A stretch of 64,000 nt of DNA. It comes from Porticoccus sp950063125 (GTDB lineage Bacteria; Pseudomonadota; Gammaproteobacteria; Pseudomonadales; Porticoccaceae). Below the pieces are notes generated by a model that saw nothing but the letters and a program-made list of their open reading frames with translations, was not told the origin of the DNA and searched no databases. This document shows, piece by piece, positions 8,843 to 17,167 of the stretch. The position numbers and the translations under genes are program-made. Position 1 is the first letter of the stretch; each line of letters begins with the position of its first letter. The stretch lies in the NCBI RefSeq assembly GCF_963973895.1, contig NZ_CAXBBF010000004.1. One strand, written 5' to 3'.

Positions 8843-9586
8843 ATGAAAACTCTGTTGAAGATTGTAGCTGGTCTGGTGGTAGTACTGATCGTTTTATTGG
8901 TGATCGGGGTGCTGAATCTTGATCGCGGTATCAAAATGGCGGTTGAAACTGTCGGCCCGAGGCTGACCCAGTCCGATGTCACGCTGGCAGATGTCGACCT
9001 TTCCCTGAAAACCGGTGAGGGAAGCCTGCGGGGTCTGGTGGTGGGTAACCCCGCTGGCTTCAGCAGCGCCGATGCCTTCTCTCTGGGGGAGATATTCCTC
9101 TCTATCGAACCGGGGTCCATCACCACCGATACCATTGTTATCAACAGCATCCGTATTGTTGCCCCTGAAATTACTTACGAGTCGGGGAAAAGTGGCACGA
9201 ACCTCAGTCAACTGCAGAAAAATGTCAGTGAGGCTGCCGGTGAAAGTGATTCGACCGCTACTGCTGATGAATCCGGCGAGGGCACGACCAAAAAGCTCAT
9301 CGTCCGCGATCTGAAGATTACCGGTGCAAAAATGCGCTATGTGAACCAGTTGTTGGACATAAAACCCATTGAGCTGACCCTGCCGGACATACAGCTGACC
9401 GGCATTGGTGAACGGTCCAATGGTGCCACCGCTGCAGAGGTCGTCAGGCAGGTGATGGTGGCGATCAATAAAAGTGCCGCCAATACGGCAGCCAACTCCG
9501 GTGCACTTAAAGAAGCGGGTGATCAGATCAAGAAACAGGTAGAGGACAAACTGGGCGGCTTCAAGGGCCTGCTGGACAAAAACTGA
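8843..9586 (+). CDS. AsmA-like membrane-anchored periplasmic protein
   Basis: The 247-aa product has one N-terminal membrane anchor (residues 4-24, VAGLVVVLIVLLVIGVLNLD) and then a soluble beta-rich domain with AsmA-like features: LGEIFLSIEPGSI, INSIRIVAPEITYE and LIVRDLKITGAKM. AsmA-family proteins are implicated in outer-membrane lipid homeostasis, but most members, including short ones like this, lack a tested role. The C-terminal third is Lys/Ala-rich and probably helical. The RBS AAGGAA sits about nine bases before the ATG. It is monocistronic, as rhlE is 250 bp downstream. The function assignment is family-level only. Confidence 0.6.
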   Translation: MKTLLKIVAGLVVVLIVLLVIGVLNLDRGIKMAVETVGPRLTQSDVTLADVDLSLKTGEGSLRGLVVGNPAGFSSADAFSLGEIFLSIEPGSITTDTIVINSIRIVAPEITYESGKSGTNLSQLQKNVSEAAGESDSTATADESGEGTTKKLIVRDLKITGAKMRYVNQLLDIKPIELTLPDIQLTGIGERSNGATAAEVVRQVMVAINKSAANTAANSGALKEAGDQIKKQVEDKLGGFKGLLDKN

Positions 9587-9664
9587 GCCGCTGGTGCGGT
9601 CTGTCCTGTCGAGAGGATAACCGCGCTATAAGGATGATTATTTAAATAAGTTGATCGACTTGTC

Positions 9665-9689
9665 TGGGGGGTGCTGTTATAGTGCCCCC
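9665..9689 (+). repeat. GC-rich hairpin in the rhlE leader
   Basis: GGGGGTGC and GTGCCCCC can pair as an 8-bp stem (with two G-U pairs) around a short AU-rich loop, about 150 bp before the rhlE start. It could be a terminator remnant for the upstream gene or a leader structure. It is not followed by a U tract. Confidence 0.4.
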
Positions 9690-9836
9690 GCATGGTATCC
9701 ATCGGTCGGTACCTGTTGTGTCCTCGGTACTTTCCTTTCGGTTTTTCCCTGACACCCCCCTTAATTAATTGTTGCCAGCCTAAGACCGTTACTGTGCTCT
9801 ATGCATGGCTAGGCCGGTTCCGGAGTTAAAATCTAT

Positions 9837-11189
9837 ATGTCATTTAATGACCTCGGCCTTTCGGCCGAATTGCTTCGTGCTGTGTCTGATCAGGGCTACA
9901 GCAACCCCACCCCTATTCAGGCGAAAGCCATCCCTATTATTCTCCAGGGTCTTGATGTGCTGGCGGGTGCTCAAACCGGCACCGGCAAAACGGCCGGCTT
10001 TACCCTGCCACTGTTACATCTCCTCAGCGGTAATAAACCCACCGATAATAACCGTCGCCCCGTTCGCGCTCTGGTATTAACCCCCACCCGTGAGTTGGCT
10101 GCACAGGTAGCGGAGAGTGTCGTCACCTACGGCAAGCATCTGCCTCTGAAATCCGGTGTGATTTTTGGTGGTGTCAATATTAATCCGCAAATTTCCATGC
10201 TGCGCCGTGGTGTGGATATCCTGATTGCTACGCCGGGTCGGTTACTGGATCACGTGAATCAGCGCACCCTCGATCTGTCACAGGTGGAAATCCTGGTGCT
10301 GGACGAAGCGGACCGCATGCTGGACATGGGCTTTATCCATGACATCCGCAAGGTTCTGGCCCTGTTGCCAAAGCAACGTCAGAATCTGTTATTTTCCGCT
10401 ACCTTTTCCGATGAGATTAAACGCCTGGCTGACGGATTGCTCAATGCGCCCGTGCTGATCGAGGTGGCTCGCCGCAATACGGCTTCTGAACAGGTAGCCC
10501 AGACCGTTCATCTGGTGGACAAGGGTCGCAAACGCGAGCTGCTGTCTTATCTGATTGGCGATGGTAACTGGCAGCAGGTGCTGGTCTTTACCCGAACCAA
10601 ACACGGTGCCAACCGGCTCGCTGATCAGTTGACTGAAGATGGTTTGCGGGCGGCAGCGATTCACGGCAATAAAAGTCAGGGTGCCCGGACGAAAGCCCTG
10701 GCGGATTTCAAAAAAGGTTCGGTGCGGGTGTTGGTGGCGACGGATATTGCTGCCCGCGGACTGGACATCGATCAGCTGCCGCATGTGGTGAATTTTGAAT
10801 TGCCCAATGTGCCAGAGGATTATGTACATCGCATCGGCCGCACCGGTCGCGCTGGCAATGAGGGCGAGGCCGTTTCGCTGGTCTGTGTGGACGAGCACAA
10901 GTTGCTGCGCGATATTGAGCGAGTGCTTAAACGCGAGGTTCCCAAGGGAAATATCAAAGGTTTTGAGCCGGATCTCTCCATTCGTCCGGAGCCTATCCAG
11001 AATGGTCGCCGCAGTGGCGGTGGTGGTCGTCCCGGTGCTACAACAGGTGCCCGTCGACCGGGCAAACCCCAGCATGCCCGCAGTACTGGCAATCGCAATG
11101 GTGGCAATGCCACAGGTGATCGTCGCAGATCGGCTGGGGCAAAACCGGTCCAGGGCGCGCCGCGACCAAGACGCGCTGCTTCACGCTAG
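9837..11189 (+). CDS. rhlE: DEAD-box RNA helicase RhlE
   Basis: This ATP-dependent RNA helicase of the RhlE group probably assists ribosome assembly or RNA turnover. The core starts FNDLGLSAELLRAV and runs through the Q motif (PTPIQ), AQTGTGKT (45-52), PTRELA, TPGRLLD, DEAD, SAT and HRIGRTGRAG. The last 80 residues are a low-complexity basic tail rich in Gly, Arg and Asn (RRSGGGGRPGATTGARRPGK), typical of RhlE and used for RNA contact. It is 450 aa. It has a 250-bp leader and ends at a strong shared terminator. Confidence 0.93.
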   Translation: MSFNDLGLSAELLRAVSDQGYSNPTPIQAKAIPIILQGLDVLAGAQTGTGKTAGFTLPLLHLLSGNKPTDNNRRPVRALVLTPTRELAAQVAESVVTYGKHLPLKSGVIFGGVNINPQISMLRRGVDILIATPGRLLDHVNQRTLDLSQVEILVLDEADRMLDMGFIHDIRKVLALLPKQRQNLLFSATFSDEIKRLADGLLNAPVLIEVARRNTASEQVAQTVHLVDKGRKRELLSYLIGDGNWQQVLVFTRTKHGANRLADQLTEDGLRAAAIHGNKSQGARTKALADFKKGSVRVLVATDIAARGLDIDQLPHVVNFELPNVPEDYVHRIGRTGRAGNEGEAVSLVCVDEHKLLRDIERVLKREVPKGNIKGFEPDLSIRPEPIQNGRRSGGGGRPGATTGARRPGKPQHARSTGNRNGGNATGDRRRSAGAKPVQGAPRPRRAASR

Positions 11190-11202
11190 ATAAGCCGGTC
11201 AA

Positions 11203-11235
11203 AAAACCGCACCCGGGAATCTCGGGTGCGGTTTT
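11203..11235. terminator. Bidirectional rho-independent terminator
   Basis: The 13-bp perfect stem AAAACCGCACCCG / CGGGTGCGGTTTT encloses a 7-nt loop and has a T run on both strands. It lies 13 bp after rhlE and overlaps by position the end of the convergent serine hydrolase gene, so it should stop both transcripts. Confidence 0.95.
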
Positions 11236-11237
11236 TT

Positions 11238-12416
11238 TTATTTCAGATAACGGTAAACAGACGATTCGAAGTCAACAAAACCGGGATAGGAGGAAATATC
11301 CTTAAACGGTAATATTTGTGAGGCCCACATGCCCCCGATCCCGTTCTGCCGGTCAATCCAATAGAACAGATTTGCCAGTCCCGCCCACATTATTTGTCCG
11401 GCGGGCCGGCCAGAGGGCGTTGGTTCATCGTTGATCTGGAAGGTATAACCCCAGGATTTTTTCAGCCCCGGAAAGAACTCGCCACTGTTGGATAGCGCCG
11501 GCATCGAGGTTGTCCAGCCGCCACTCTGCAATCCCCCAAGCCCATTTCTGGACATTTTTTCTACGGTTTCTTTGTTCAGTACACGGCCATCTGGCCCATC
11601 GCCATCATTCAGTATCATCCGGATAAATTTCATGTAATCCGGTACGGTGCTGTACAACCCGTGCCCTCCCATGTCCATTTCCGGCGGTTGTGGGAGAACC
11701 AGATCCCAGGGAGCCAGCTGACCGTCTTCGGCACGGGTGTGCAGGCTGGCCAGTCGTGACCGCATGGCAGTGGTCAAGGTGAAGGCGCTGTCTGACATAC
11801 CAAGCGGGTTAAAGATGCGTTCCTGCATGACCTCACCCAGGCGTTTGCCGCGCACTGCTTCGACAATCTTGCCCACCCAATCGAGGTTGACGCCATACAT
11901 CCAGCGCTCTCCCGGATCGTGCAGCAGTACAGACTTGATACCGCCATAGGTGCTGGAGACCACCGAAGCTGTTTCGCTTGCAGTGCGGAAGGCCAGGTCA
12001 TCGTGGCTGAAGAACTCGTAACCAAAACCGGCGGTATGCAGCATCAGTTGATTGATCGTGATATCTGATTTCGGTGCCCTCAGCTTCGGCTGACCGTTGC
12101 TGTCAAAACCGTCGAGCACCTGAATCTCCGCAATGTCGGGCACATAGTCCCTGGCGGGGTCATCCAGGCTTATCAGGCCTTCTTCAACGAGCTGCATCAA
12201 GGCAGTGCCGGTCAGGGCCTTGGTGCAGGAAAAAATGGCGAACACGGAATCGGTGGCGATAGGCTCTGTTTTGCCCATTTCTCTCACCCCGGCAGTCCCT
12301 TCGTAGACATTGGCCCTCTTGTCCGTGACCATAGCCACAACGCCCGGTGCACCACCGGACTCTGCGACCGTATTCGTCAATACGCTGTCCGCCGCTTCTT
12401 TCATTCGATTATTCAT
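11238..12416 (-). CDS. Serine hydrolase, beta-lactamase/esterase family
   Basis: The protein has the penicillin-binding-protein fold of the class C beta-lactamase/family VIII esterase group. The nucleophile motif SxxK is SCTK in VFAIFSCTKALTG near residue 70. Other landmarks are LMLHTAGFGYEF, MYGVNLDWVGKIVEAV and a Gly-rich C-terminal strand. No signal peptide is seen, so it is probably a cytoplasmic esterase, not a secreted antibiotic hydrolase. The start at 12416 is chosen because minus-strand AGAAGGAACC is well placed before it; a start 18 bp further upstream is less likely. It is 392 aa and the substrate is unknown. Confidence 0.85.
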   Translation of the reverse strand: MNNRMKEAADSVLTNTVAESGGAPGVVAMVTDKRANVYEGTAGVREMGKTEPIATDSVFAIFSCTKALTGTALMQLVEEGLISLDDPARDYVPDIAEIQVLDGFDSNGQPKLRAPKSDITINQLMLHTAGFGYEFFSHDDLAFRTASETASVVSSTYGGIKSVLLHDPGERWMYGVNLDWVGKIVEAVRGKRLGEVMQERIFNPLGMSDSAFTLTTAMRSRLASLHTRAEDGQLAPWDLVLPQPPEMDMGGHGLYSTVPDYMKFIRMILNDGDGPDGRVLNKETVEKMSRNGLGGLQSGGWTTSMPALSNSGEFFPGLKKSWGYTFQINDEPTPSGRPAGQIMWAGLANLFYWIDRQNGIGGMWASQILPFKDISSYPGFVDFESSVYRYLK

Positions 12417-12641
12417 TGTGGTTCCTTCTCTCATTGCCCTGCTTGTGGATATCAGGCGTTCCTATGGTTATTGATTTTGCTGTGCTGTTCAAGCGAAAGC
12501 AGGGCATATTCACTTAGCGCTGGGGTAAGAATTTCCGGGCCGCGTATTGCGTCCAGCCCGTCACAGCACAATGCCGGGGCGGCTCCCGGAAAAAGGAATT
12601 TTAGTACTGCCGATGTGAAGGAGAGGCCTGTTAAATCGGTG

Positions 12642-14525
12642 TTAATGTTTGCTGGAACTCTGTTTAAAAAGCCTGGTGTCAATTTGATATTTCTTGATCC
12701 TCGATGCCAGTGTGGTGGGTTTGATATCCAATAGTTGGGCTGCCCCGTTATGGCCAAAGACCTTGCCATGGCATTTTTCCAGCGCCATCAGCAGATTGCG
12801 GCGTTCCTGTTGTCTAAGGTCGGAAGCCGTCAGAACGCTGTTGTCCGGTTCCTCGCCAACCCGGGTGACGTTTTGTTGATCTCTGGCCAGCAGATCGCTG
12901 AATCTCAGCGTCGGCCCTTGGGCAAGAATGACCTGGCGTTCAATTACGTTTTCCAGTTCGCGGATATTTCCCGGCCAGTGGTAGTCCTTCAGCTTTTCCA
13001 GCTCACTGAGTGAAATTTTCAGGCCCTGTTTATTGGTTCTGGTACAGCTTTTTTTTAAAAAATGCTGGGTCAGCAGAGGGATATCCTCTCTCCTCTCGCG
13101 CAGTGGTACCGATTCAATCGGGAAAACATTGAGGCGGAAATAAAGGTCTTCACGAAATTGGCCCCGCTGCACCTGTTCCTTGAGATTGCGGTTGGTGGCG
13201 GTGATGATACGAACATCCACGCGGCGGGTTTTCGATTCGCCCACCCGCTCAAACTGCTGCTCCTGTAAAACCCGCAGCAGCTTGCCCTGGAGGTGCAGGG
13301 GTATTTCGCCGACCTCGTCGAGGAATAGTGTGCCGCCGTTAGCCAGCTCGAACCGGCCGGGTCGATCGTTGGTGGCACCGGTGAAAGCGCCCCGGGTGTG
13401 ACCGAAAAATTCGCTTTCGAAGAGGTCTGCCGGAATGGCTGCACAGTTGACCCGGATCAGTGAACGATTGGAGCGGTGGCTCATTTCGTGGATCGCCCTG
13501 GCAATCAGTTCCTTGCCGGTGCCGGACTCACCACTGATAAGCACAGTAGAGTCTGTCGGCGCCACCAGTTCAATTTTTTGCAGGATATGCTGTACAGCAC
13601 CACTTTTACCGATGATCTGGTGGTGATTGAATTCAGAATTAATTTCTTCCTGCAAATAGGCATTTTCCAGTTCCAGTTGGTTTTTCAGTTTTTCCACCTC
13701 CGCCAGCGCTTCCAGGAGCCGTTTGCGGTCGGTTTTTTTCTGGGATATATCGCGAAAAATCACCACTGCGCCGACAATAAAGCCGTTGTCCCTGACCGGT
13801 GTGCTGGTGTACTCCACATCGATGGGTTTTCCGGATTTGGTCCAGAACGTGTCGTCCTCTACCCGGTGAACCGTGCCGTCCCGGAACGCCTCGAAGATGG
13901 GGCATTCCTGCATATTGAAATGCGAGTGATCCGCGTGGGAGTGGTGCACCATGTTGTGCATATTCCTGCCGGCCAATTCCTCTGCCCGGTAGCCGAGAAT
14001 GCGCTCCGCAGCAGGATTGACGAACGTGGTAATACCATTGGCCTCCACCCCGTAGATCCCGTCACCGGCTGCATCCAGCAGCAGCTGGTTTTCCCGCTCG
14101 AACTCCTGGAAGACCTGGGACACCCTGTTCCAGTGGCCGATGCCCGAAAGGTAGTGTCGCTCGGCACTGGAGCGCTCGCGCAACAGTTCCAGGTCATCGG
14201 CCCTTTGCAAGCCCACGAAGAGCTGAGGTTGGCCGCCGGAATCAGAGCAGCGGCCATTGACTTCCAGGCGGATTTCCCCGATGGCCGATTGCACCAGCAA
14301 GTGGTCACACCAGCCCCGCCCCTTCTCAATCAGCTCCTGGGTGAACAGGATCAGCGCCGGCAGGTTGGGTGCGAACAGCTGACTGGCCCGGCCGGACTGA
14401 ATCTCAATGACATCCCTGTGCAGGAGTCGGCAGGCCTCCTGGTTGACGAACAGGACCCGGTCCTCAATCGGGTCGATCACCAGCTGTGCGGTGGCGGAGT
14501 AATAGAAAAAACGTTCGTTCTGCAT
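12642..14525 (-). CDS. cynF: Sigma-54-dependent activator of the cyanate cluster (CynF type)
   Basis: This 627-aa enhancer-binding protein has a PAS-like N-terminus (about 1-110) and a second PAS (about 145-262) with HHSHADHSHF and ECPIF. A coiled-coil linker (270-296) follows, then an AAA+ domain with Walker A GESGTGKE (332-339), the sigma-54 contact loop GAFTGA (379-384) and Walker B GGTLFLDEVGE (397-407). A Fis-type helix-turn-helix closes the protein (NGAAQLLDIKPTTLASRIKKY). The arrangement beside cynABDS matches the cynFABDS layout described in Pseudomonas pseudoalcaligenes. The sensed signal, perhaps nitrogen status, redox or cyanate, cannot be read from sequence. It is divergent from cynA. 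Confidence 0.88.
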   Translation of the reverse strand: MQNERFFYYSATAQLVIDPIEDRVLFVNQEACRLLHRDVIEIQSGRASQLFAPNLPALILFTQELIEKGRGWCDHLLVQSAIGEIRLEVNGRCSDSGGQPQLFVGLQRADDLELLRERSSAERHYLSGIGHWNRVSQVFQEFERENQLLLDAAGDGIYGVEANGITTFVNPAAERILGYRAEELAGRNMHNMVHHSHADHSHFNMQECPIFEAFRDGTVHRVEDDTFWTKSGKPIDVEYTSTPVRDNGFIVGAVVIFRDISQKKTDRKRLLEALAEVEKLKNQLELENAYLQEEINSEFNHHQIIGKSGAVQHILQKIELVAPTDSTVLISGESGTGKELIARAIHEMSHRSNRSLIRVNCAAIPADLFESEFFGHTRGAFTGATNDRPGRFELANGGTLFLDEVGEIPLHLQGKLLRVLQEQQFERVGESKTRRVDVRIITATNRNLKEQVQRGQFREDLYFRLNVFPIESVPLRERREDIPLLTQHFLKKSCTRTNKQGLKISLSELEKLKDYHWPGNIRELENVIERQVILAQGPTLRFSDLLARDQQNVTRVGEEPDNSVLTASDLRQQERRNLLMALEKCHGKVFGHNGAAQLLDIKPTTLASRIKKYQIDTRLFKQSSSKH

Positions 14526-14585
14526 AGGGGCCTGCCGTTAAGTCTTGGGGTATCAATACAGCTAACAAATTTCAGGCCAATAACG

Positions 14586-14636
14586 ACGAAAAATCGTTCT
14601 TTTATCTACGAATTTTCGTGAACTACGATTTTTCGT
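14586..14636. promoter_or_regulatory. Three 12-bp palindromes, probable activator (UAS) sites
   Basis: Three sites share ACGA-N4-TCGT: ACGAAAAATCGT (14586-14597), ACGAATTTTCGT (14608-14619) and ACGATTTTTCGT (14625-14636). Centres are 22 and 17 bp apart. They lie 70-120 bp upstream of the -24 element and 60-110 bp before the cynF start, where enhancer sites for the activator are expected. The same sites may control cynF. Binding by CynF is an inference from position. Confidence 0.75.
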
Positions 14637-14676
14637 GGCTGGTATAACGGCTTGTTGTCAGTTGTTTTTCTTTTTA

Positions 14677-14689
14677 AATCAGGCAATTG
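14677..14689 (+). promoter_or_regulatory. Possible IHF site
   Basis: AATCAGGCAATTG matches the IHF consensus WATCAANNNNTTR with one mismatch. It lies between the palindromes and the -24/-12 promoter, exactly where DNA bending helps a sigma-54 activator reach the polymerase. Confidence 0.45.
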
Positions 14690-14705
14690 ACAGTTGTCAG
14701 CAGGG

Positions 14706-14722
14706 TTGGCACTAAAGTTGCG
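14706..14722 (+). promoter_or_regulatory. Sigma-54 promoter of the cyn operon
   Basis: TTGGCAC-TAAAG-TTGCG fits the -24/-12 consensus TGGCAC-N5-TTGC without mismatch. Transcription would start near 14733, giving a leader of about 135 nt before cynA. The promoter type fits the GAFTGA-containing activator encoded divergently. Confidence 0.93.
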
Positions 14723-14868
14723 GTGTAGTAGGGCAGCAGTTGCTATCAATGCGAACAAGCAGGATTTGATAGAACACCGCTGCCCGTCCACGAGCGGTTC
14801 TCAGGGTTCAGCGCACCAGCACAGTGCGCTGCCACAGCGTTAGCTACAAAACGAAGAGGAAATACATC

Positions 14869-16335
14869 ATGGCGACGAAAAGTTTAGGTAACCCGTTTGA
14901 TGCCGACACCAGTCTGATGCACACCAATGATTGTTCCTGCAGGTTATGTCAGGCCGAATCTGTAAACCCCGGTGGTCTTAGCGACGATCAGCGCCTGGCC
15001 CTGTTGGAGCAACAGGCTGAACAGGGGGAGGGTCACAGCCAGTCGGCAAAAGCGGGGGGTATGTCCTTCGACAGTTCTGACGATTTGCTCGACCGCGCAG
15101 TGGAAAGTGCCATTGTGCGCGGTGTGTTTGGACACAACGATACCAGTCGTCGAAATTTTATCCGGTTGATGGGTGGCGGCACCCTGGCCACAGTGCTCGG
15201 CAGCATGATTCCGCTGGAAAAAGTAAAAGCGGCGGTGAAGGAGTCGATGGGTCCACTGGAGAAAACCAAATTGAAGGTGGGATTCGTGCCGATTACCTGT
15301 GCCACGCCCATCATCATGGCCCAGCCAATGGGCTTCTATGCAAAGTATGGCCTCGATGTGGACGTGATCAAGACAGCCGGTTGGGCGGTGGCCAGGGATA
15401 TGTCACTGAATGGTGAATACGATGCCTCTCATATGCTGACCCCCATGCCGCTGGCCATGTCCATGGGGGCGGGATCAACCGCGACCCCTTACATCATGCC
15501 GGCCGTGGAAAACATCAACGGTCAGGCCATTGTGCTCCACAACAAGCACAAGGATAAGCGCGACCCGAAACAGTGGAAAGGCTTCAAATTCGGGGTGCCC
15601 TTTGACTACTCCATGCACAACTTTCTGCTGCGCTATTACGTGGCGGAGCACGGACTGGACCCGGATCAGGACATTCAGATCCGTGTCGTGCCGCCGCCGG
15701 AAATGGTGGCCAACCTCCGGGCTGGCAACCTGGATGGCTACCTGTCGCCGGATCCGTTCAACCAGCGTGCTGTGTTCGAAAAGATCGGCTTCCTGCATAT
15801 TCTCACCAAGGATATCTGGGAAGGCCACCCCTGCTGTGCCTTTGCCTGTAGCCAGAAGTTTGCCACGGAGATGCCCAATACCTACGCGGCCCTGTTCAGG
15901 GCCATTGTGGATGCCACCCACTTTTCTGCCAAAGCGGAAAACCGTGAAGAAATCGCCCGGGCCATTTCGCCAAAAAACTATCTCAATCAGCCGGAGGTGG
16001 TGGTCAGGCAAGTTCTGACGGGCCGCTATGTGGATGGTTTGGAGGAAAAGATTTACGACGTTCCCGACCGCATTGATTTTGATCCCTTCCCCTGGCACTC
16101 CATGGCGGTATGGATTCTCACCCAGATGAAACGCTGGGGTTATATCAGTGGCGATGTGGATTACAAAAAGATCGCCGAGCAGGTCTACGTTGCCTCGGAA
16201 ACCGGCAAGGTCATGGAGGAGCTGGGTTATACGCCACCGGCGACCACCTACAAGAAACACATCATTATGGGCAAGACGTTTGATTACAACGAGCCCGAGG
16301 AATACATCAACAGTTTTGCCATCAAGAGGGTATGA
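14869..16335 (+). CDS. cynA: Cyanate ABC transporter substrate-binding protein (NrtA/CmpA family)
   Basis: This is the solute-binding protein of a NitT/TauT-type importer, assigned to cyanate because cyanase lies in the same operon. It is 488 aa, longer than usual, as a 90-residue N-terminal part with a Cys cluster (CSCRLC, 22-27) precedes a twin-arginine motif SRRNFIRLMGG (from residue 93) and a hydrophobic stretch. The binding domain then begins LKVGFVPITCATPIIMAQ. Similar Cys-rich, Tat-type N-termini occur in other proteobacterial family members. The ATG at 14869 is chosen for its AGAGGA ribosome site; an upstream in-frame start gives an unrelated 15-residue addition. Nitrate or nitrite are alternative substrates but are less likely. 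Confidence 0.9.
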   Translation: MATKSLGNPFDADTSLMHTNDCSCRLCQAESVNPGGLSDDQRLALLEQQAEQGEGHSQSAKAGGMSFDSSDDLLDRAVESAIVRGVFGHNDTSRRNFIRLMGGGTLATVLGSMIPLEKVKAAVKESMGPLEKTKLKVGFVPITCATPIIMAQPMGFYAKYGLDVDVIKTAGWAVARDMSLNGEYDASHMLTPMPLAMSMGAGSTATPYIMPAVENINGQAIVLHNKHKDKRDPKQWKGFKFGVPFDYSMHNFLLRYYVAEHGLDPDQDIQIRVVPPPEMVANLRAGNLDGYLSPDPFNQRAVFEKIGFLHILTKDIWEGHPCCAFACSQKFATEMPNTYAALFRAIVDATHFSAKAENREEIARAISPKNYLNQPEVVVRQVLTGRYVDGLEEKIYDVPDRIDFDPFPWHSMAVWILTQMKRWGYISGDVDYKKIAEQVYVASETGKVMEELGYTPPATTYKKHIIMGKTFDYNEPEEYINSFAIKRV

Positions 16336-16336
16336 C

Positions 16337-17164
16337 ATGGCCTCACTGAATATGAAGGCAACCCTGCTCTCGCTGTTACTGTTACTGGTTGGGCTCGGCA
16401 TCTGGGAGGCGATGAATCAGGCGCCCTCGGCCACGGCGGGGTTGTCGGAGTATGAACTGATGATGGGCGGTGCGGATCAGGAGGCCCGCGTTCCACCCCC
16501 GTCCCAGGTCTTCAGCCATGCCTGGGATGAGCTGAGCGACCCCTTCTACGATGCCGGTCCCAATGACAAGGGTATCGGCATCCAGTTGGCCTATTCCCTC
16601 TATCGGGTGCTGACCGGCTATCTCGCGGCGGCGTTGATCGCAATACCTCTGGGTTTTGTGATCGGCATGTCGCCTTTAATGCACAAGGCACTCAATCCTT
16701 TTATCCAGGTGCTGCGTCCCATCTCGCCACTGGCCTGGATGCCGCTGGCCCTTTTTATCATCAGGGACTCGGAGGGGTCAGCCATTTTTGTGATCTTTAT
16801 CTGTTCGATCTGGCCGATGTTGATCAATACCGCCTTTGGTGTGGCCAATGTCCGCACCGACTGGATCAAGGTGGCCCGTACCCATGAGCTGAGTCCGCTG
16901 AAAACGGCCTTTCTGGTGATTCTACCTGCGGCAGCGCCCACCATTCTCACCGGAATGCGTATTTCCATTGGTATCGCCTGGCTGGTGATTGTCGCTGCCG
17001 AGATGCTGGTGGGGGGGACCGGTATCGGCTATTACGTCTGGAACGAGTGGAATAATCTGGATCTGAACAGCGTTATTTTTTCCATTTTAATGATTGGTAT
17101 CGTCGGTATGTTGCTGGATATGACCCTGGCGGCAGTGACGAAACTGGTGCAATACGAGGATTAG
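16337..17164 (+). CDS. cynB: Cyanate ABC transporter permease
   Basis: The inner-membrane permease of the importer has 275 aa. A first membrane segment (about residues 6-24) is followed by a periplasmic stretch. The binding-protein-dependent transport domain holds further helices (LYRVLTGYLAAALIAIPLGFV, ALFIIRDSEGSAIFVIFICSIW, LVILPAAAPTILTGMRISIG). The EAA-like loop that docks the ATPase is in the last of these. The gene starts one base after the cynA stop, so it is tightly coupled. A longer reading frame in register begins inside cynA, but its extra residues are not family-like. Confidence 0.92.
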   Translation: MASLNMKATLLSLLLLLVGLGIWEAMNQAPSATAGLSEYELMMGGADQEARVPPPSQVFSHAWDELSDPFYDAGPNDKGIGIQLAYSLYRVLTGYLAAALIAIPLGFVIGMSPLMHKALNPFIQVLRPISPLAWMPLALFIIRDSEGSAIFVIFICSIWPMLINTAFGVANVRTDWIKVARTHELSPLKTAFLVILPAAAPTILTGMRISIGIAWLVIVAAEMLVGGTGIGYYVWNEWNNLDLNSVIFSILMIGIVGMLLDMTLAAVTKLVQYED

Positions 17165-17167
17165 CCC

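Noticed and set aside
13476..14621. 381-codon plus-strand reading frame opposite the cynF gene
   Set aside because: It lies wholly antisense to a well-conserved sigma-54 activator, has no recognisable domain and a composition typical of shadow frames.
15475..16401. 308-codon minus-strand frame opposite cynA
   Set aside because: The plus-strand product is a recognisable binding protein; the antisense frame has no conserved feature.
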